NCBI GenBank assembly: GCA_905181785.1
Contig: CAJIZC010000002.1
Coordinates: 1 to 38,969, forward strand
Direction: 5' to 3'
DNA length: 38,969 nt
Source: an uncultured Candidatus Poseidoniales archaeon
GTDB taxonomy: Archaea; Thermoplasmatota; Poseidoniia; Poseidoniales; Poseidoniaceae
How positions within the stretch are numbered: position 1 is the stretch's first letter; each line of letters opens with the position of its first letter. The position numbers and the translations under genes are program-made. The notes under the pieces are model-generated. The model was not told the origin of the DNA. It did no database searches and saw only the letters and a program-made list of their open reading frames with translations. Shown in pieces: positions 25,336-34,800 of this stretch.

Positions 25336-25976
25336 GTTCTCCAATCATCGAACGCAAGGATGTGCCGAGTGAGGCCAAATTACCAACTATGTATGGGGAA
25401 TTTAACATCCAGATTTTCCATGAAGCAACCACTGGCTTAGACCATGTTGCCCTCACCCTCGGCGACATGTCGGGTCCCGACCCCGTGTTGATCCGAGTGC
25501 ATTCGGAATGCCTTACAGGCGATGCTTTCGGCAGCATGCGCTGCGATTGTGGGCCTCAACTTCAAGGAGCAATGAGTGCGATTGTCGAGCGAGGGTACGG
25601 TTGCATCCTCTACCTGCGTCAAGAAGGCAGAGGCATTGGGCTCCACGCTAAAATTCAAGCGTACCACCTTCAAGATCAAGGTGCAGATACGCTCGATGCA
25701 AACCTCATGCTTGGCCTTCCTGGCGATAACCGTGACTACAAGATTGGAGCCTCCATGCTCGAAGCCCTCAACATTCCTCGCGTCGAATTGCTGTCGAACA
25801 ACCCCGATAAGGCTGAGCAGTTGATTGCGTATGGCATTGATGTGGTGGCTCGCTCCTCGCTGGTTGTCGGTGTTGGAGAAGAGAACAGATCTTACCTTGA
25901 AACCAAGGTCGAGCGTATGGGTCATAAAATCAATCAAGACGAACTAAATCAACGCAGGCTTGACCCTGAAGAGTAA
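25332..25976 (+). CDS. ribA: GTP cyclohydrolase II (RibA)
   Basis: A 214-residue GTP cyclohydrolase II, which opens GTP in the first step of riboflavin synthesis. The zinc site is seen as [14 protein letters not shown] with three cysteines, RQEGRGIGL is the catalytic region, and [12 protein letters not shown] the C-terminal signature. The length matches single-domain bacterial RibA. Archaea more often use the unrelated GTP cyclohydrolase III (ArfA), so a bacterial-type RibA suggests ancient transfer. A tRNA-His on the other strand lies four bases after the stop. Confidence 0.93.
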   Translation: MSSPIIERKDVPSEAKLPTMYGEFNIQIFHEATTGLDHVALTLGDMSGPDPVLIRVHSECLTGDAFGSMRCDCGPQLQGAMSAIVERGYGCILYLRQEGRGIGLHAKIQAYHLQDQGADTLDANLMLGLPGDNRDYKIGASMLEALNIPRVELLSNNPDKAEQLIAYGIDVVARSSLVVGVGEENRSYLETKVERMGHKINQDELNQRRLDPEE

Positions 25977-25980
25977 AGAG

Positions 25981-26053
25981 GGCCGTGACCGAGAATCGAA
26001 CTCGGGCTGGCAGAACCACAATCTGCCGTGCTAACCCCTACACCATCACAGCC
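25981..26053 (-). tRNA. tRNA-His (GUG)
   Basis: The minus strand folds as a full cloverleaf. The acceptor stem is GCTGTGA/TCACGGC, with an encoded G-1 (base 26053) facing C73 (base 25981). T8 and A14 fall in place. The anticodon stem is GCAGA/TCTGC around TTGTGGT, with GTG at positions 34-36. The T-arm is CCGAG-TTCGATT-CTCGG. The extra G-1:C73 pair is the histidine identity element. No intron and no encoded CCA. Confidence 0.95.
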
Positions 26054-26082
26054 ATGAGAGGTACTTCGCCGTCAAGCGCGTG

Positions 26083-26088
26083 GTATTT
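26083..26088 (-). promoter_or_regulatory. Candidate TATA element of tRNA-His
   Basis: AAATAC on the minus strand ends about 30 bases before the tRNA 5' end. The same hexamer occurs about 27 bases before tRNA-Glu at 38627. The position is right for an archaeal TATA box. Confidence 0.35.
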
Positions 26089-26181
26089 CAACAATCCGTA
26101 GAGCAACACTGACTTGGGTTGGCCCAGTTCGCCGAACGTGGAACCCTTGCATTCAAGTGCGTTCGGCCTTTTAGGACAACC

Positions 26182-28578
26182 ATGCGACCTGCGTTGAACT
26201 CAAAGACCGTTCCCATCGCCATGTTGATGTTGCTTCTCCTTGCGCCCCTATCCAGCGTTTCTGCTCGCTCTGTGCATGAAACTGCAACCGTGGATTTGCT
26301 ACCACAGGGGCAATTCACAGATTCCTCAGCATGGGCGGTAGATGCCTACACCTCTTTCTCTCAAGAACCAGCCATTCACACTGAAACAATGGTGGCCGAC
26401 GCTCGACTGACCATGCTTCATGACCGTCCGGTCAACCTCGATACAATGATCTTCTGGGCTCAATCGACACCAACCGATTCCAACAACTCACTCTATTCTC
26501 CCGATGGAGCCTATTCTTGGTCGTCTGGACCTGAGATGGAACTAACGAACTTTAACGCAGCGGGCTCCACCCAATACGAAATTGCAGAAGTTAATTTGGT
26601 GTTCGCTTTCGCAGTGCCACATGCATTGACCAGTGATTCCGTGCGCTTCTCGGTTGAATACAATACGAATTTCACCTCCCTTGCTACGATTTCTCACACC
26701 CAAGGGCCAATGGATTACATGTCCAGCACCTACTGGCGAGAAAACATCAGCGCCCTTGACACATGGACTTGGGCTTCGTTGCAGAACCTTATCGTCACTG
26801 CCAATTACGAATCGGTTGGAGGAACGGACGATTCTCAACTCAACCTCGACGCTGTTGGTGTGGAAGTTACCATGCAAACGCCGTGGTACGGCGGCGAAGT
26901 GGCAGCAGCGTCAACCGTGTTTGACGCACATCAGACTCCAGTGATGGCCCTCGACCTCACCGCAGGGGCTTCTGAGAACATGGGCTACAGCGCCTGTGGT
27001 CTGCAAACAAGCGTTGAAGGCACGACCGGTCAATGGGTCAGTCCAGTGATTGAAACGCCTCCTGAACAGAGAATTGGACGGGTTCATTACGCTCTTGAAA
27101 ATGAATCCTTAGACGATGTGCAGTTGGAATACGCCTCTTCCAGCGACGGCACATCCTTCACGTCCTTTGCCTCCATGGACGAACACATGCTTCTTCCAGA
27201 CCAGCCATTCACCAAACTTCGGGTTTCCACCATTGAGGCTTGCATCAAAGAAGTGACCGTCGACATCAACGACCCGACCTTGATCTTATCCGGTCGAATC
27301 TTTGGAGACCTCGACGGGTTGGATTCCAATTACTCACGTTGGCTTTTGTTCGTCAACGATGAACTCGTCACCAACCAACCGGTTCAACTGAACCCCAGTT
27401 TGTCGCTTTCTTTCCCCATTGGCGCTTACATTCACGACCCAACTTCCTCCCTAAAGGTGGAATTGAAAACCTGGTTCACATGGGATTCATTGGGACAAGC
27501 AAGCACCACTGCGTTTGAAGTCAATAACATCGATATTACCGGTGGTTACAGCATTGCGTGGGACGAAAACCCAACCTGCGTGGCCGTCGGGGACCAAAGC
27601 CTGATCGAAGACGGCGGAGGGCGAATTCTTCCTTTCCTTCACAGGTGCAGCGATGACCGCAGCCAAAATGAGAACCTTGTCGTATCCTTCACCAACACCA
27701 ACCCAGCCTTGGTGGCCATTGACCTAACTGAAGGTGATGTTCGTGTTCGATTGCTGCCTGAAGTTTCAGGATTTGCCACCATCACAACCACCGTAGCCGA
27801 TGAAGCTGGAAACACGTGGTCTGAGGTGTTCATGATCTCCGTCAGTGCCGTTGACGATGCCCCTACCCTCACGGAGTTTCAATCAATTATTCCAGTGCAA
27901 CTTTCTGTTCCAACAACCATTGATTTTGCATACGGTGACATCGACTCCGACGCTCTGACCGCGAACACAAACCGCAGTTGGGCCAGCGTCGATATGGATT
28001 TACGCACCATCACGATCAACGCACCAGCCGCTGGTTTCCACTCGGTTTTGGTTTCGATTTGCGACCAGACTTCTTGCGCTGAACGCACCATGGATCTGGA
28101 AGTCATGGCGCTTCCAGACCTCGTGATTGAAAGCATCGACCAAGGCGAAGGATCGATTGTCGCCGGCGATGTAGCAGCGATCCGAGTGTTTGTTCGCAAC
28201 AACGGTCAAGCGGATGCTTCAATGATTTCAGTGCGCTGTGAAATGAACACTGAACTGATTTCCATCGGCACCCTCCCAATTCTACGGCCGGGTGAACTTG
28301 GCGTGGTGACCTGCGATTGGGCGGTTCCCGAACAAGCTGGCTTGGTGCAGATTCGTGCAGTGGTTGACCGGGGCTTGGAAATTGATGAGGGCGATGAAAC
28401 CAACAATGAAGGCGTCATTGCTGTTGAAATCGAAGTAAATTCAGCCAATGCGGACACCTCATCCTCTGGCACGCCGATCAGCGAAGGGATGTTCGTTGGT
28501 GTAACCGTGTTGGCTTTGATTGGAATCGTTGGTCTCTTTGCCTACTTGACACCCGCTAAGATTCGTAAGCTTGAGTGA
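26182..28578 (+). CDS. Secreted membrane-anchored surface protein with CARDB domain
   Basis: A 798-residue protein with a signal peptide (about residues 8-28 from the ATG at 26182), long beta-rich extracellular regions, an Ig-like segment ending in SAVDDAPTL near residue 565, and a CARDB domain at about 643-752 that ends with DEGDETNNEG. A C-terminal membrane helix (about 769-790) is followed by AKIRKLE. Several cysteines and N-x-S/T sites fit an exported glycoprotein. It lacks the Kelch part and the long cytosolic tail of the protein at 15978-20591 but shares its style. The ligand is unknown. The upstream Met at 26119 would place sequence before the signal peptide and is not favoured. Confidence 0.82.
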   Translation: MRPALNSKTVPIAMLMLLLLAPLSSVSARSVHETATVDLLPQGQFTDSSAWAVDAYTSFSQEPAIHTETMVADARLTMLHDRPVNLDTMIFWAQSTPTDSNNSLYSPDGAYSWSSGPEMELTNFNAAGSTQYEIAEVNLVFAFAVPHALTSDSVRFSVEYNTNFTSLATISHTQGPMDYMSSTYWRENISALDTWTWASLQNLIVTANYESVGGTDDSQLNLDAVGVEVTMQTPWYGGEVAAASTVFDAHQTPVMALDLTAGASENMGYSACGLQTSVEGTTGQWVSPVIETPPEQRIGRVHYALENESLDDVQLEYASSSDGTSFTSFASMDEHMLLPDQPFTKLRVSTIEACIKEVTVDINDPTLILSGRIFGDLDGLDSNYSRWLLFVNDELVTNQPVQLNPSLSLSFPIGAYIHDPTSSLKVELKTWFTWDSLGQASTTAFEVNNIDITGGYSIAWDENPTCVAVGDQSLIEDGGGRILPFLHRCSDDRSQNENLVVSFTNTNPALVAIDLTEGDVRVRLLPEVSGFATITTTVADEAGNTWSEVFMISVSAVDDAPTLTEFQSIIPVQLSVPTTIDFAYGDIDSDALTANTNRSWASVDMDLRTITINAPAAGFHSVLVSICDQTSCAERTMDLEVMALPDLVIESIDQGEGSIVAGDVAAIRVFVRNNGQADASMISVRCEMNTELISIGTLPILRPGELGVVTCDWAVPEQAGLVQIRAVVDRGLEIDEGDETNNEGVIAVEIEVNSANADTSSSGTPISEGMFVGVTVLALIGIVGLFAYLTPAKIRKLE

Positions 28579-28829
28579 TGGTCTTGCAGCCTCACTCAAC
28601 ACGTGGCTCATAACGACTCCACATGACGGATAACGCGAAAAGCACCCTCAAACTTGATAATGGGACCGTCTCACAAAAACTTGCTTTGAGGTCGTGGGGA
28701 CCGTTCAACTTCGGTTGACAAGGCGGATGTGGGAATCATGTCAGTATTGAAAATAAGAATAGAAACCGAGGAATATATTTACGAAGAATACATCGAAGCG
28801 TGACCAAGGTCACACCATCGTTGGATCGT
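28579..28829. other. 251-base convergent spacer with hairpin and tiny ORF
   Basis: Between two convergent genes this spacer holds a hairpin with a cUUCGg-type loop (28705-28718, TCAAC-TTCG-GTTGA, plus strand). GGGACCGT is repeated at 28662 and 28697, each preceded by AAACTTG. A 21-codon AT-rich ORF (28738-28803) also occurs; it begins MSVLKIRIETEEY. A small RNA or a very small protein is possible; neither is established. Confidence 0.3.
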
Positions 28830-29798
28830 TCACTCAGGTGACTTCCAGCGTCGAGGGTAGACATCGCCGTCCATGAGCACCATGCTCGGACGTGCAATTT
28901 CGCCTTCCTTCATGGAAACGATGTCATCGGTGTCCGACGTGAGGCAAACGACACCGACTGCTTCGCTCTTGAGGCTCTGCACATAGATCTCTTTTCCAGC
29001 CTTGACGCCTGATGCAATGCTTACCAATCCAGGTCGCAGCAAAGGTGCTCCGTGGGCAAGTGCTGCAGCCGCACTGTCCTTCACAGTGGCCGATGGTAGA
29101 TCGAGCATGAGTTTCTCAATCGGGTGAATGATGCGCAGCAACGCTTCAGGCTTATCGCATTCTTTCCAAAGCCAAACGGCATCTGCTAATTCTTGAAGCG
29201 TAACACAGTCATCGAGGTCGAAGACTCCTGAGGAGTCCCTGCGCAATTCCTTGAGTTGAACCTTCATGTTGAGCAACAATCCCAAATCTCGGGCCATGGT
29301 TCGAATGTAGGTCCCTGCTTCGCAATGAACACGAGCGATCATGTCGTTGCCTGAACGTTCCAATTGATCAAACTTGAAGATTTTGCGAGTTCGAACTTGA
29401 ACCTTGACCGCTGATACTTCTGGAGGTACGTTGTAGACCCGTCCAGTCAGCTGCCTCATCGCTTCAGCCAACTGAGCTTCGTCCACTTCCTCTGCGAATC
29501 TGAACACGCAGATGTACGATTTCTTGTGGTTGAGAATTTTTTTGGTGAGTTTCATTGCTTTGCCAGCCATTAATGGAAGCACGCCAGTTGCAAACGGGTC
29601 AAGTGTTCCGCCGTGCCCCAGCCGTTCGAGGCCAAACAGGTCCCGTGCCCATGCAGCAATTTGGTGTGAGGTTGGTCCCGCAGGTTTGTCCAAGAGGATG
29701 AATCCAGCGGCGAGTCGTTGTTCTACGGTGCGCGCATCCGGTGCGCCTCCGACGTCTTCGTTGGTTGTTGCGCTGGGTTCGATAATGTGTAGGGTCAT
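28830..29798 (-). CDS. cbf5: tRNA/rRNA pseudouridine synthase Cbf5 (TruB family)
   Basis: This 322-residue protein is the archaeal Cbf5/TruB-type pseudouridine synthase, the catalytic subunit of H/ACA guide RNPs, which also acts on tRNA U55. FILLDKPAGPTSHQ and HGGTLDPFATGVLPL, with the catalytic aspartate, are diagnostic. The last 80 residues form a PUA domain. About 25 extra residues precede the first motif. The start overlaps the cmk stop by four bases. The order EMC3-like, cmk, cbf5 is a conserved archaeal arrangement as I recall it. Confidence 0.93.
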   Translation of the reverse strand: MTLHIIEPSATTNEDVGGAPDARTVEQRLAAGFILLDKPAGPTSHQIAAWARDLFGLERLGHGGTLDPFATGVLPLMAGKAMKLTKKILNHKKSYICVFRFAEEVDEAQLAEAMRQLTGRVYNVPPEVSAVKVQVRTRKIFKFDQLERSGNDMIARVHCEAGTYIRTMARDLGLLLNMKVQLKELRRDSSGVFDLDDCVTLQELADAVWLWKECDKPEALLRIIHPIEKLMLDLPSATVKDSAAAALAHGAPLLRPGLVSIASGVKAGKEIYVQSLKSEAVGVVCLTSDTDDIVSMKEGEIARPSMVLMDGDVYPRRWKSPE

Positions 29799-30334
29799 GC
29801 AGATGCCTCCAAGATTTCAATCGCCGCAGCAAGGATTTGTTCCCTGCTGAGATTTGTTCCATCGAGTACTATGGTATAGGGTTCACGCTGTTGCGGCAAG
29901 ATGCCATAGAGTTCCATGAATCGCTCAGCATCCACAGCAGTGCGCTTTGCATTGGCCTCAATTGCTTCTTCTAAGGTGCATTGTTCACGACCCACGACCC
30001 TTCGCGCTCGTTCTTCGTCTTCCACTTCAATCCACAACCGGACACAATCAATGCCCAGCCGGTAGGCCCACCATCCGGACAGACGCGATTCAACAATATC
30101 TTCCGCATCCTCGTTTGACATCTGCTCTTGCAGCATGGCATCGAGTTGCCGATCCACTTCCAAGTCCTTCGTGCACAGTTGTCCGAATTCAGCCAACGAT
30201 AGGCCACGGCGCTTGGCTTCAGATCTAAACACGTCGCCCCCGTTGAGGGAGGTCCAGTTGAAATGAGCCATCAAGCCGCTGACAAGGGTGCTTGTGCCAC
30301 TGCCTGGGTGGCCTGAAACGGTAATTTTTACCAT
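29795..30334 (-). CDS. cmk: Cytidylate kinase
   Basis: A 179-residue archaeal-type CMP/dCMP kinase that phosphorylates CMP to CDP. The P-loop reads SGHPGSGTSTL at the N-terminus. ERARRVVGREQCTLEEAIEANAKR provides the lid arginines, and LDGTNLSREQI the C-terminal conserved block. The length is typical for archaea. ATG at 30334 lies two bases after the stop of the EMC3-like gene and is preferred over 30346. It overlaps cbf5 by four bases. Confidence 0.92.
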   Translation of the reverse strand: MVKITVSGHPGSGTSTLVSGLMAHFNWTSLNGGDVFRSEAKRRGLSLAEFGQLCTKDLEVDRQLDAMLQEQMSNEDAEDIVESRLSGWWAYRLGIDCVRLWIEVEDEERARRVVGREQCTLEEAIEANAKRTAVDAERFMELYGILPQQREPYTIVLDGTNLSREQILAAAIEILEASA

Positions 30335-30336
30335 GC

Positions 30337-31257
30337 CTACACCCATTCATGCCGGCAAACATCGCAGCGCTTTGTGCGTGGTCCGAGGGTTGAAATCATG
30401 TCCATGCCACATTCCGGGCATTCGGAAGATTGGTTGCTGGCATCGGCCTTTATTGCTTCAGAATCCGATTCCGTTTCACTTTGAGTGCGACTTGTTTTCT
30501 TATTGGAAGTGTGACGCTGGCTTCGTTGTTGACGGCGGCGTGCATCGGCGCTCTTGGCCTTGTTTTGGCCTGCGATGAGGTGGAGCAGTGGTTCCTTGAT
30601 CGATTCTCCAGATTTGACCATCGGGTGGGACCGGTAGCGGAACAACTTGATGTGGCGGTCGACAATTCTGCCGAGCGGAGCGCTCATGCAAATGTAGGTG
30701 CAAATCCAAGCGGGGAAGAACAGGAACTTGTCGCCAAGAAGGTTCCATTCATTGTGCCATGGAAGCGATACATAATCGACACGGAAGTTCTCGACCGTTG
30801 TCGTGAGCCAGGCAAAGATGGCGATGATGAACACCATGGTGAACATCATTGGTTTCATGGCGCCCATTTGCACCTTGAGTTGTTCCGGCATCATTTGCTG
30901 CTGAAGGGTGGATGCCTTTTCTTGGAGGATGGGGTCCCTGCTCATTCGAGCATCGTTCATCATCATTCGAACTTGGCGTTGGCGGTGACCGATGTGAGCC
31001 TGTGCCATTGGGTCGGTGAATATGTTCCGCAGCACTGTGTTCATGGTCATCGAGAATGTACCAAGCACCAAGACGGTGAACACGAAGTAAGACTCCTCAG
31101 GCAAGACTGGGGAAAGGATTGGGTCAGCGATTGAGCCGAGTGAACCACGAATGCTCGGATTCATGATTAGGAGCGTCATCATGACCATGACACCGAGCAT
31201 CATGAGCATCGAACCACCCGGTGGTTGGGGTGGGGGCGGTGCATTGCCGTTTGCCAT
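30337..31257 (-). CDS. EMC3/TMCO1-family (DUF106) membrane protein with C-terminal zinc ribbon
   Basis: A 306-residue protein of the archaeal DUF106 group, relatives of YidC/Oxa1, Get1, EMC3 and TMCO1, which help insert proteins into membranes. Three hydrophobic segments are visible (about residues 18-33, 55-72 and 140-160). A charged cytosolic helical pair with methionine-rich stretches (RQRQVRMMMNDARMSRDP, QQQMMPEQLKVQMG) lies between helices 2 and 3. A basic linker follows, then a C-terminal zinc ribbon CPECGMDM..CDVCRHEW. The ribbon is an addition I do not expect in this family. ATG at 31257. It heads the cmk-cbf5 group. Confidence 0.85.
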   Translation of the reverse strand: MANGNAPPPPQPPGGSMLMMLGVMVMMTLLIMNPSIRGSLGSIADPILSPVLPEESYFVFTVLVLGTFSMTMNTVLRNIFTDPMAQAHIGHRQRQVRMMMNDARMSRDPILQEKASTLQQQMMPEQLKVQMGAMKPMMFTMVFIIAIFAWLTTTVENFRVDYVSLPWHNEWNLLGDKFLFFPAWICTYICMSAPLGRIVDRHIKLFRYRSHPMVKSGESIKEPLLHLIAGQNKAKSADARRRQQRSQRHTSNKKTSRTQSETESDSEAIKADASNQSSECPECGMDMISTLGPRTKRCDVCRHEWV

Positions 31258-31373
31258 GATTGTAGGGCGGTGCATGGAGGGCATGAATGTTGGGTAGGAT
31301 TTTCTTCTTGCTGGGGCGGATTTTCAGCCCTGAACGGCGAGGGTTTGAAACCGTACCCCCCCGTAGGTATACC

Positions 31374-31793
31374 ATGCGTCGGCGCGAACCACTGGACATT
31401 GACCGCATGTGGCAGCATTCCGTGCCAGTGCCAATGCCGAATCGACCGGTGTGCGTCACCGATCAGGAAGCCATCGACCAGTTGGCTCGTTTGCCTCGCC
31501 CGCCCCGCATGTTCTTGTGGACGGATGCAGAACGTCGTTGCTTGCCCGATTGGGGCTTTATCGCAAGCGTTCGTCAAGGTGTTCCTCCAGAAGGCATTGA
31601 AGCCGAACTTGATGCTTGGAAGGGGCAATATCCAGGGGCTTGGTTGGCCGTAGACATGCGAGATGGTGTCATTACACCTTCAACAGCGCGCCCTCTTGCA
31701 ACAGTCCTAAGCGAAGTTGGAAGACCAGTCTTGGTCATCGTAAGCCGATCTTCTGAGAATGAAGACTGGCCTCAATGGGTTCTGCCCGAGTGA
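31374..31793 (+). CDS. Protein of unknown function
   Basis: A 139-residue protein starting MRRREPLDIDRMW at the ATG at 31374. It contains four or five tryptophans, Pro/Arg-rich patches, and strand-like segments (AWLAVDMRDG, PVLVIVSRS). No signal peptide or membrane segment is seen. An in-frame Met 29 codons upstream exists, but the intervening sequence looks noncoding. It is divergent from the EMC3-like gene and converges with the Pro/Met-repeat gene. I do not recognise it. Confidence 0.6.
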   Translation: MRRREPLDIDRMWQHSVPVPMPNRPVCVTDQEAIDQLARLPRPPRMFLWTDAERRCLPDWGFIASVRQGVPPEGIEAELDAWKGQYPGAWLAVDMRDGVITPSTARPLATVLSEVGRPVLVIVSRSSENEDWPQWVLPE

Positions 31794-31889
31794 ACGCAAG
31801 AGCAAATCCTTGCATTCTCAATTGAATTGGTCGAAGTCAGCATGCGCGCAAAGCCTTGCTTCGTCGCCTTTGAGCGCGTTTGTTCTCAA

Positions 31890-34800
31890 TCACGAGAAGG
31901 AAAACTTGCAGGCGCTGCACTCTGAAGCATCATGTGGGTTCATCGACATGCAGATTGAGCACATCTTGTCATCCGTGGATGCTTCCTCTGCTTCTTCGGC
32001 AGGTGCTTCCTCAGCCTCTGCTTCTTCGGCAGGTGCTTCGTCAGCGCCCTCGGAATTTTCATTCCATGCCTTAGCTGCGGCTTCGAGTTCAGCCTTCTTG
32101 AGGTAACCATTGTCATCGAGATCGAAGTTGACTGCATGGTCAACAAATGCGTCGCGATGTTCAGCGTCAATGCCGGAAGCTTCCATCACTCTCAGGAGAA
32201 TATCTTCTCGCCAGGTGACCTTTGCAGCGTCTTCGGAATCGTCAGTGGTATCGGCTTCGGCGGTTTCTTCGACTGCAGCCTCTTCGACTGGAGCCTCTTC
32301 TGTTGCTTCTTCATGTTCTTCTTCAGCCTCTGGTACAGGGGTCGCAGGTAGATCGTCGGATTCGACTTCGTCGCCGAAGTGGACACCATGGAAACGGTTC
32401 AATGCTTCAGCATCGATTTGTCCAGAGCCCTTGATTTCCATGAACACATCAAGGCGTTCACCCTTGCCAACAAGAGGGACCATCCAACTGATGTGAGTGC
32501 CACCTACACCGTCTTCTGTGTTCATTTCACAGTCGGTGCGCTTGTCGCCACCGCTGCCACGAATGTGCCAGTCGGTGATTTTGAAGTTCGCAGGCATGAC
32601 ATCGTTGATGTACACGTCTTGAAGAGCGGTGTCTCCGTTGTTCTCGAAGAGGATCAAGACTTCGTAGCGACCCTTTCCTCCAACAGGAAGCGTTTGCTTT
32701 CCAGCGGAAAAGTCACGTCGATTGTGGATGACGCTGATGACAGGTGCGTCCTCAGCATCTCGTCCACACCGTGGGCCAGCCTTTTCGGCACTGAATTCAC
32801 AGTGCGCTGGTGCAGCGACTGAAGTGTTGTTTGGTGTTGGGTCTGGCGCTGCCAGATCGTATTCAACGGTCAACGACTTACCAGGCTTGAGGCCAATTGG
32901 TGCCACAATACCAACCATGGTTGTCATTGTGAATCCGTTGCCGTCAGGTGAACGGTTGGTCTTTTCTAGCGTGATGCCATCGGTGATTTCCGTCTTGAAT
33001 TGGTTGTCTGCGATTTCCTTACCATCGACCTTCACGGTGATGGACGATAACTCGGGGGCCGAGAACAAGCCGGGCACATCGTCGGTGAAGCGTGCAACGT
33101 TAATGTTGGACGAACCGTTGTTGGTGAACGTCAATCGAGCAGTAACCTTCTGCGGTCGGTATGAACGGAGGCTCGAGGTTGAGTAGGTCTTAGCAAGGGA
33201 TGCTTCAACCACTTCAAGCGTACTGGATTGCAGCGTGAGGCTTCCCTCGGTGCTGCGGCTGGCACGGGGCAGGATTGTGTATGCCAAATCCGTTGCGAAA
33301 TCAGGCTTGGATTGAGCCATGACGGTTCGCTCCTCTGATTCCCACTTTCCGTGAGGTGGCACATCTTCCTTGACGTCCTTGATGTCAAAGAGGAGGTCTT
33401 CGCTTCCCTTCATGCGGACTTGCAACTTGACCAAATCCACTGCGAAGGAAGATCGGTTTTCGAAGGTCGTCTTGCACAACCAGTTGTCTGGGCGTTCATC
33501 TTCGCGGACACGCATGTAGGAGAAACCACGGCAGAACGCATCGAGTTCTCGGAAGTTGAGGTCGGAGAGCGTCGAATCGGCGGTGTAGGTGGCTGTGGCA
33601 GCACCGGCATCAATCTTAGCGGTGCCAGTGACGGTAATTGTTCCCTCAATGGTGAGCGTTTGCTTTTCGCCAGCAGCCAACATACCGATGTTCCAGGTAA
33701 GTGTGTCGTTATCGATTTCCGCTCCGGCTGCGTGGGTGAAGGACATCTCACTTGGCAACGGTCGGGTGACCATCACATCTCGAATGGTGACTGATGCGAC
33801 GTTTTCCACTTCCAGTTCCAACGATATTGGACCACCGTCTTCAGTTGAAGCAACGGAGAGTGAACGAGCGCTGGCTCGGGCTGGATTTGTATCAAGGCGT
33901 TCACGGAGAACAAGCATTCGCTTTCCGTTGACCTTGTACTTCATGCTGTAACTGTTGCCAGCCTCAAGCTCATCTACCGACACAATTTCGCCGCCGATGT
34001 CGGTTGCATCAGCGTGGTCGAGCATGACGTCGATGTCGTAAATTCTGTCTTCTGCAGAGGGGTTGCTGACCATCAGCGTACCTTTCACGGATTGCTTAAT
34101 GATTTCACCGTCTGACGTGAGGGTTGACTTCTCGACTTCATGGAGGGTTCCTTCGAGCTTATCGCCAAGAATGGTATCGACTTCTGCGCTGCTTCGGATG
34201 GTTGCTCCGGCTTGTTCACCGGTCAAGTCCATTGGTTCAGCAAGTGGATCTTCAGCCGGAGGTGCAAGCGGGTCGTCTGCCATAGGTGGCATTGGTGGAG
34301 CCATGAGCGGGTCGTCTGCCATTGGCGGCATTGGTGGAGCCATGAGCGGGTCGTCAGCCATTGGTGGCATTGGTGGAGCAGGAGGTGCATCCATCTCTGG
34401 CATTGGTGGCATTGGTGGAGCCATGAGCGGGTCGTCAGCCATAGGTGGCATTGGTGGAGCCATCAGTGGATCAGCCGGTGCTTCCATCTCTGGCATTGGC
34501 GGCATTGGTGGAGCCATGAGCGGATCGTCAGCCATAGGTGGCATTGGAGGCGCAGGTGGTGCTTCCATCTCTGGCATAGGTGGCATTGGAGGCGCAGGTG
34601 GTGCTTCCATCTCTGGCATAGGTGGCATTGGAGGAGCAGGTGGTGCTTCCATCTCAGGCATAGGCGGCATTGGAGGGGCGGATGGTGCTTCCATCTCAGG
34701 CATAGGCGGCATAGCGGGCATGCCGGGAGGAGCAGGTGGTGCGTCCATTCCTGGCATTGGTGGCATAGCTGGCATACCGGGAGGAGCAGGTGGTGCGTCC

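Noticed and set aside
25981-26053. tRNA-His apparently lacking an encoded G-1
   Set aside because: That came from setting the acceptor stem one base off. With T8 and A14 placed correctly, the first G is G-1 and pairs with C73.
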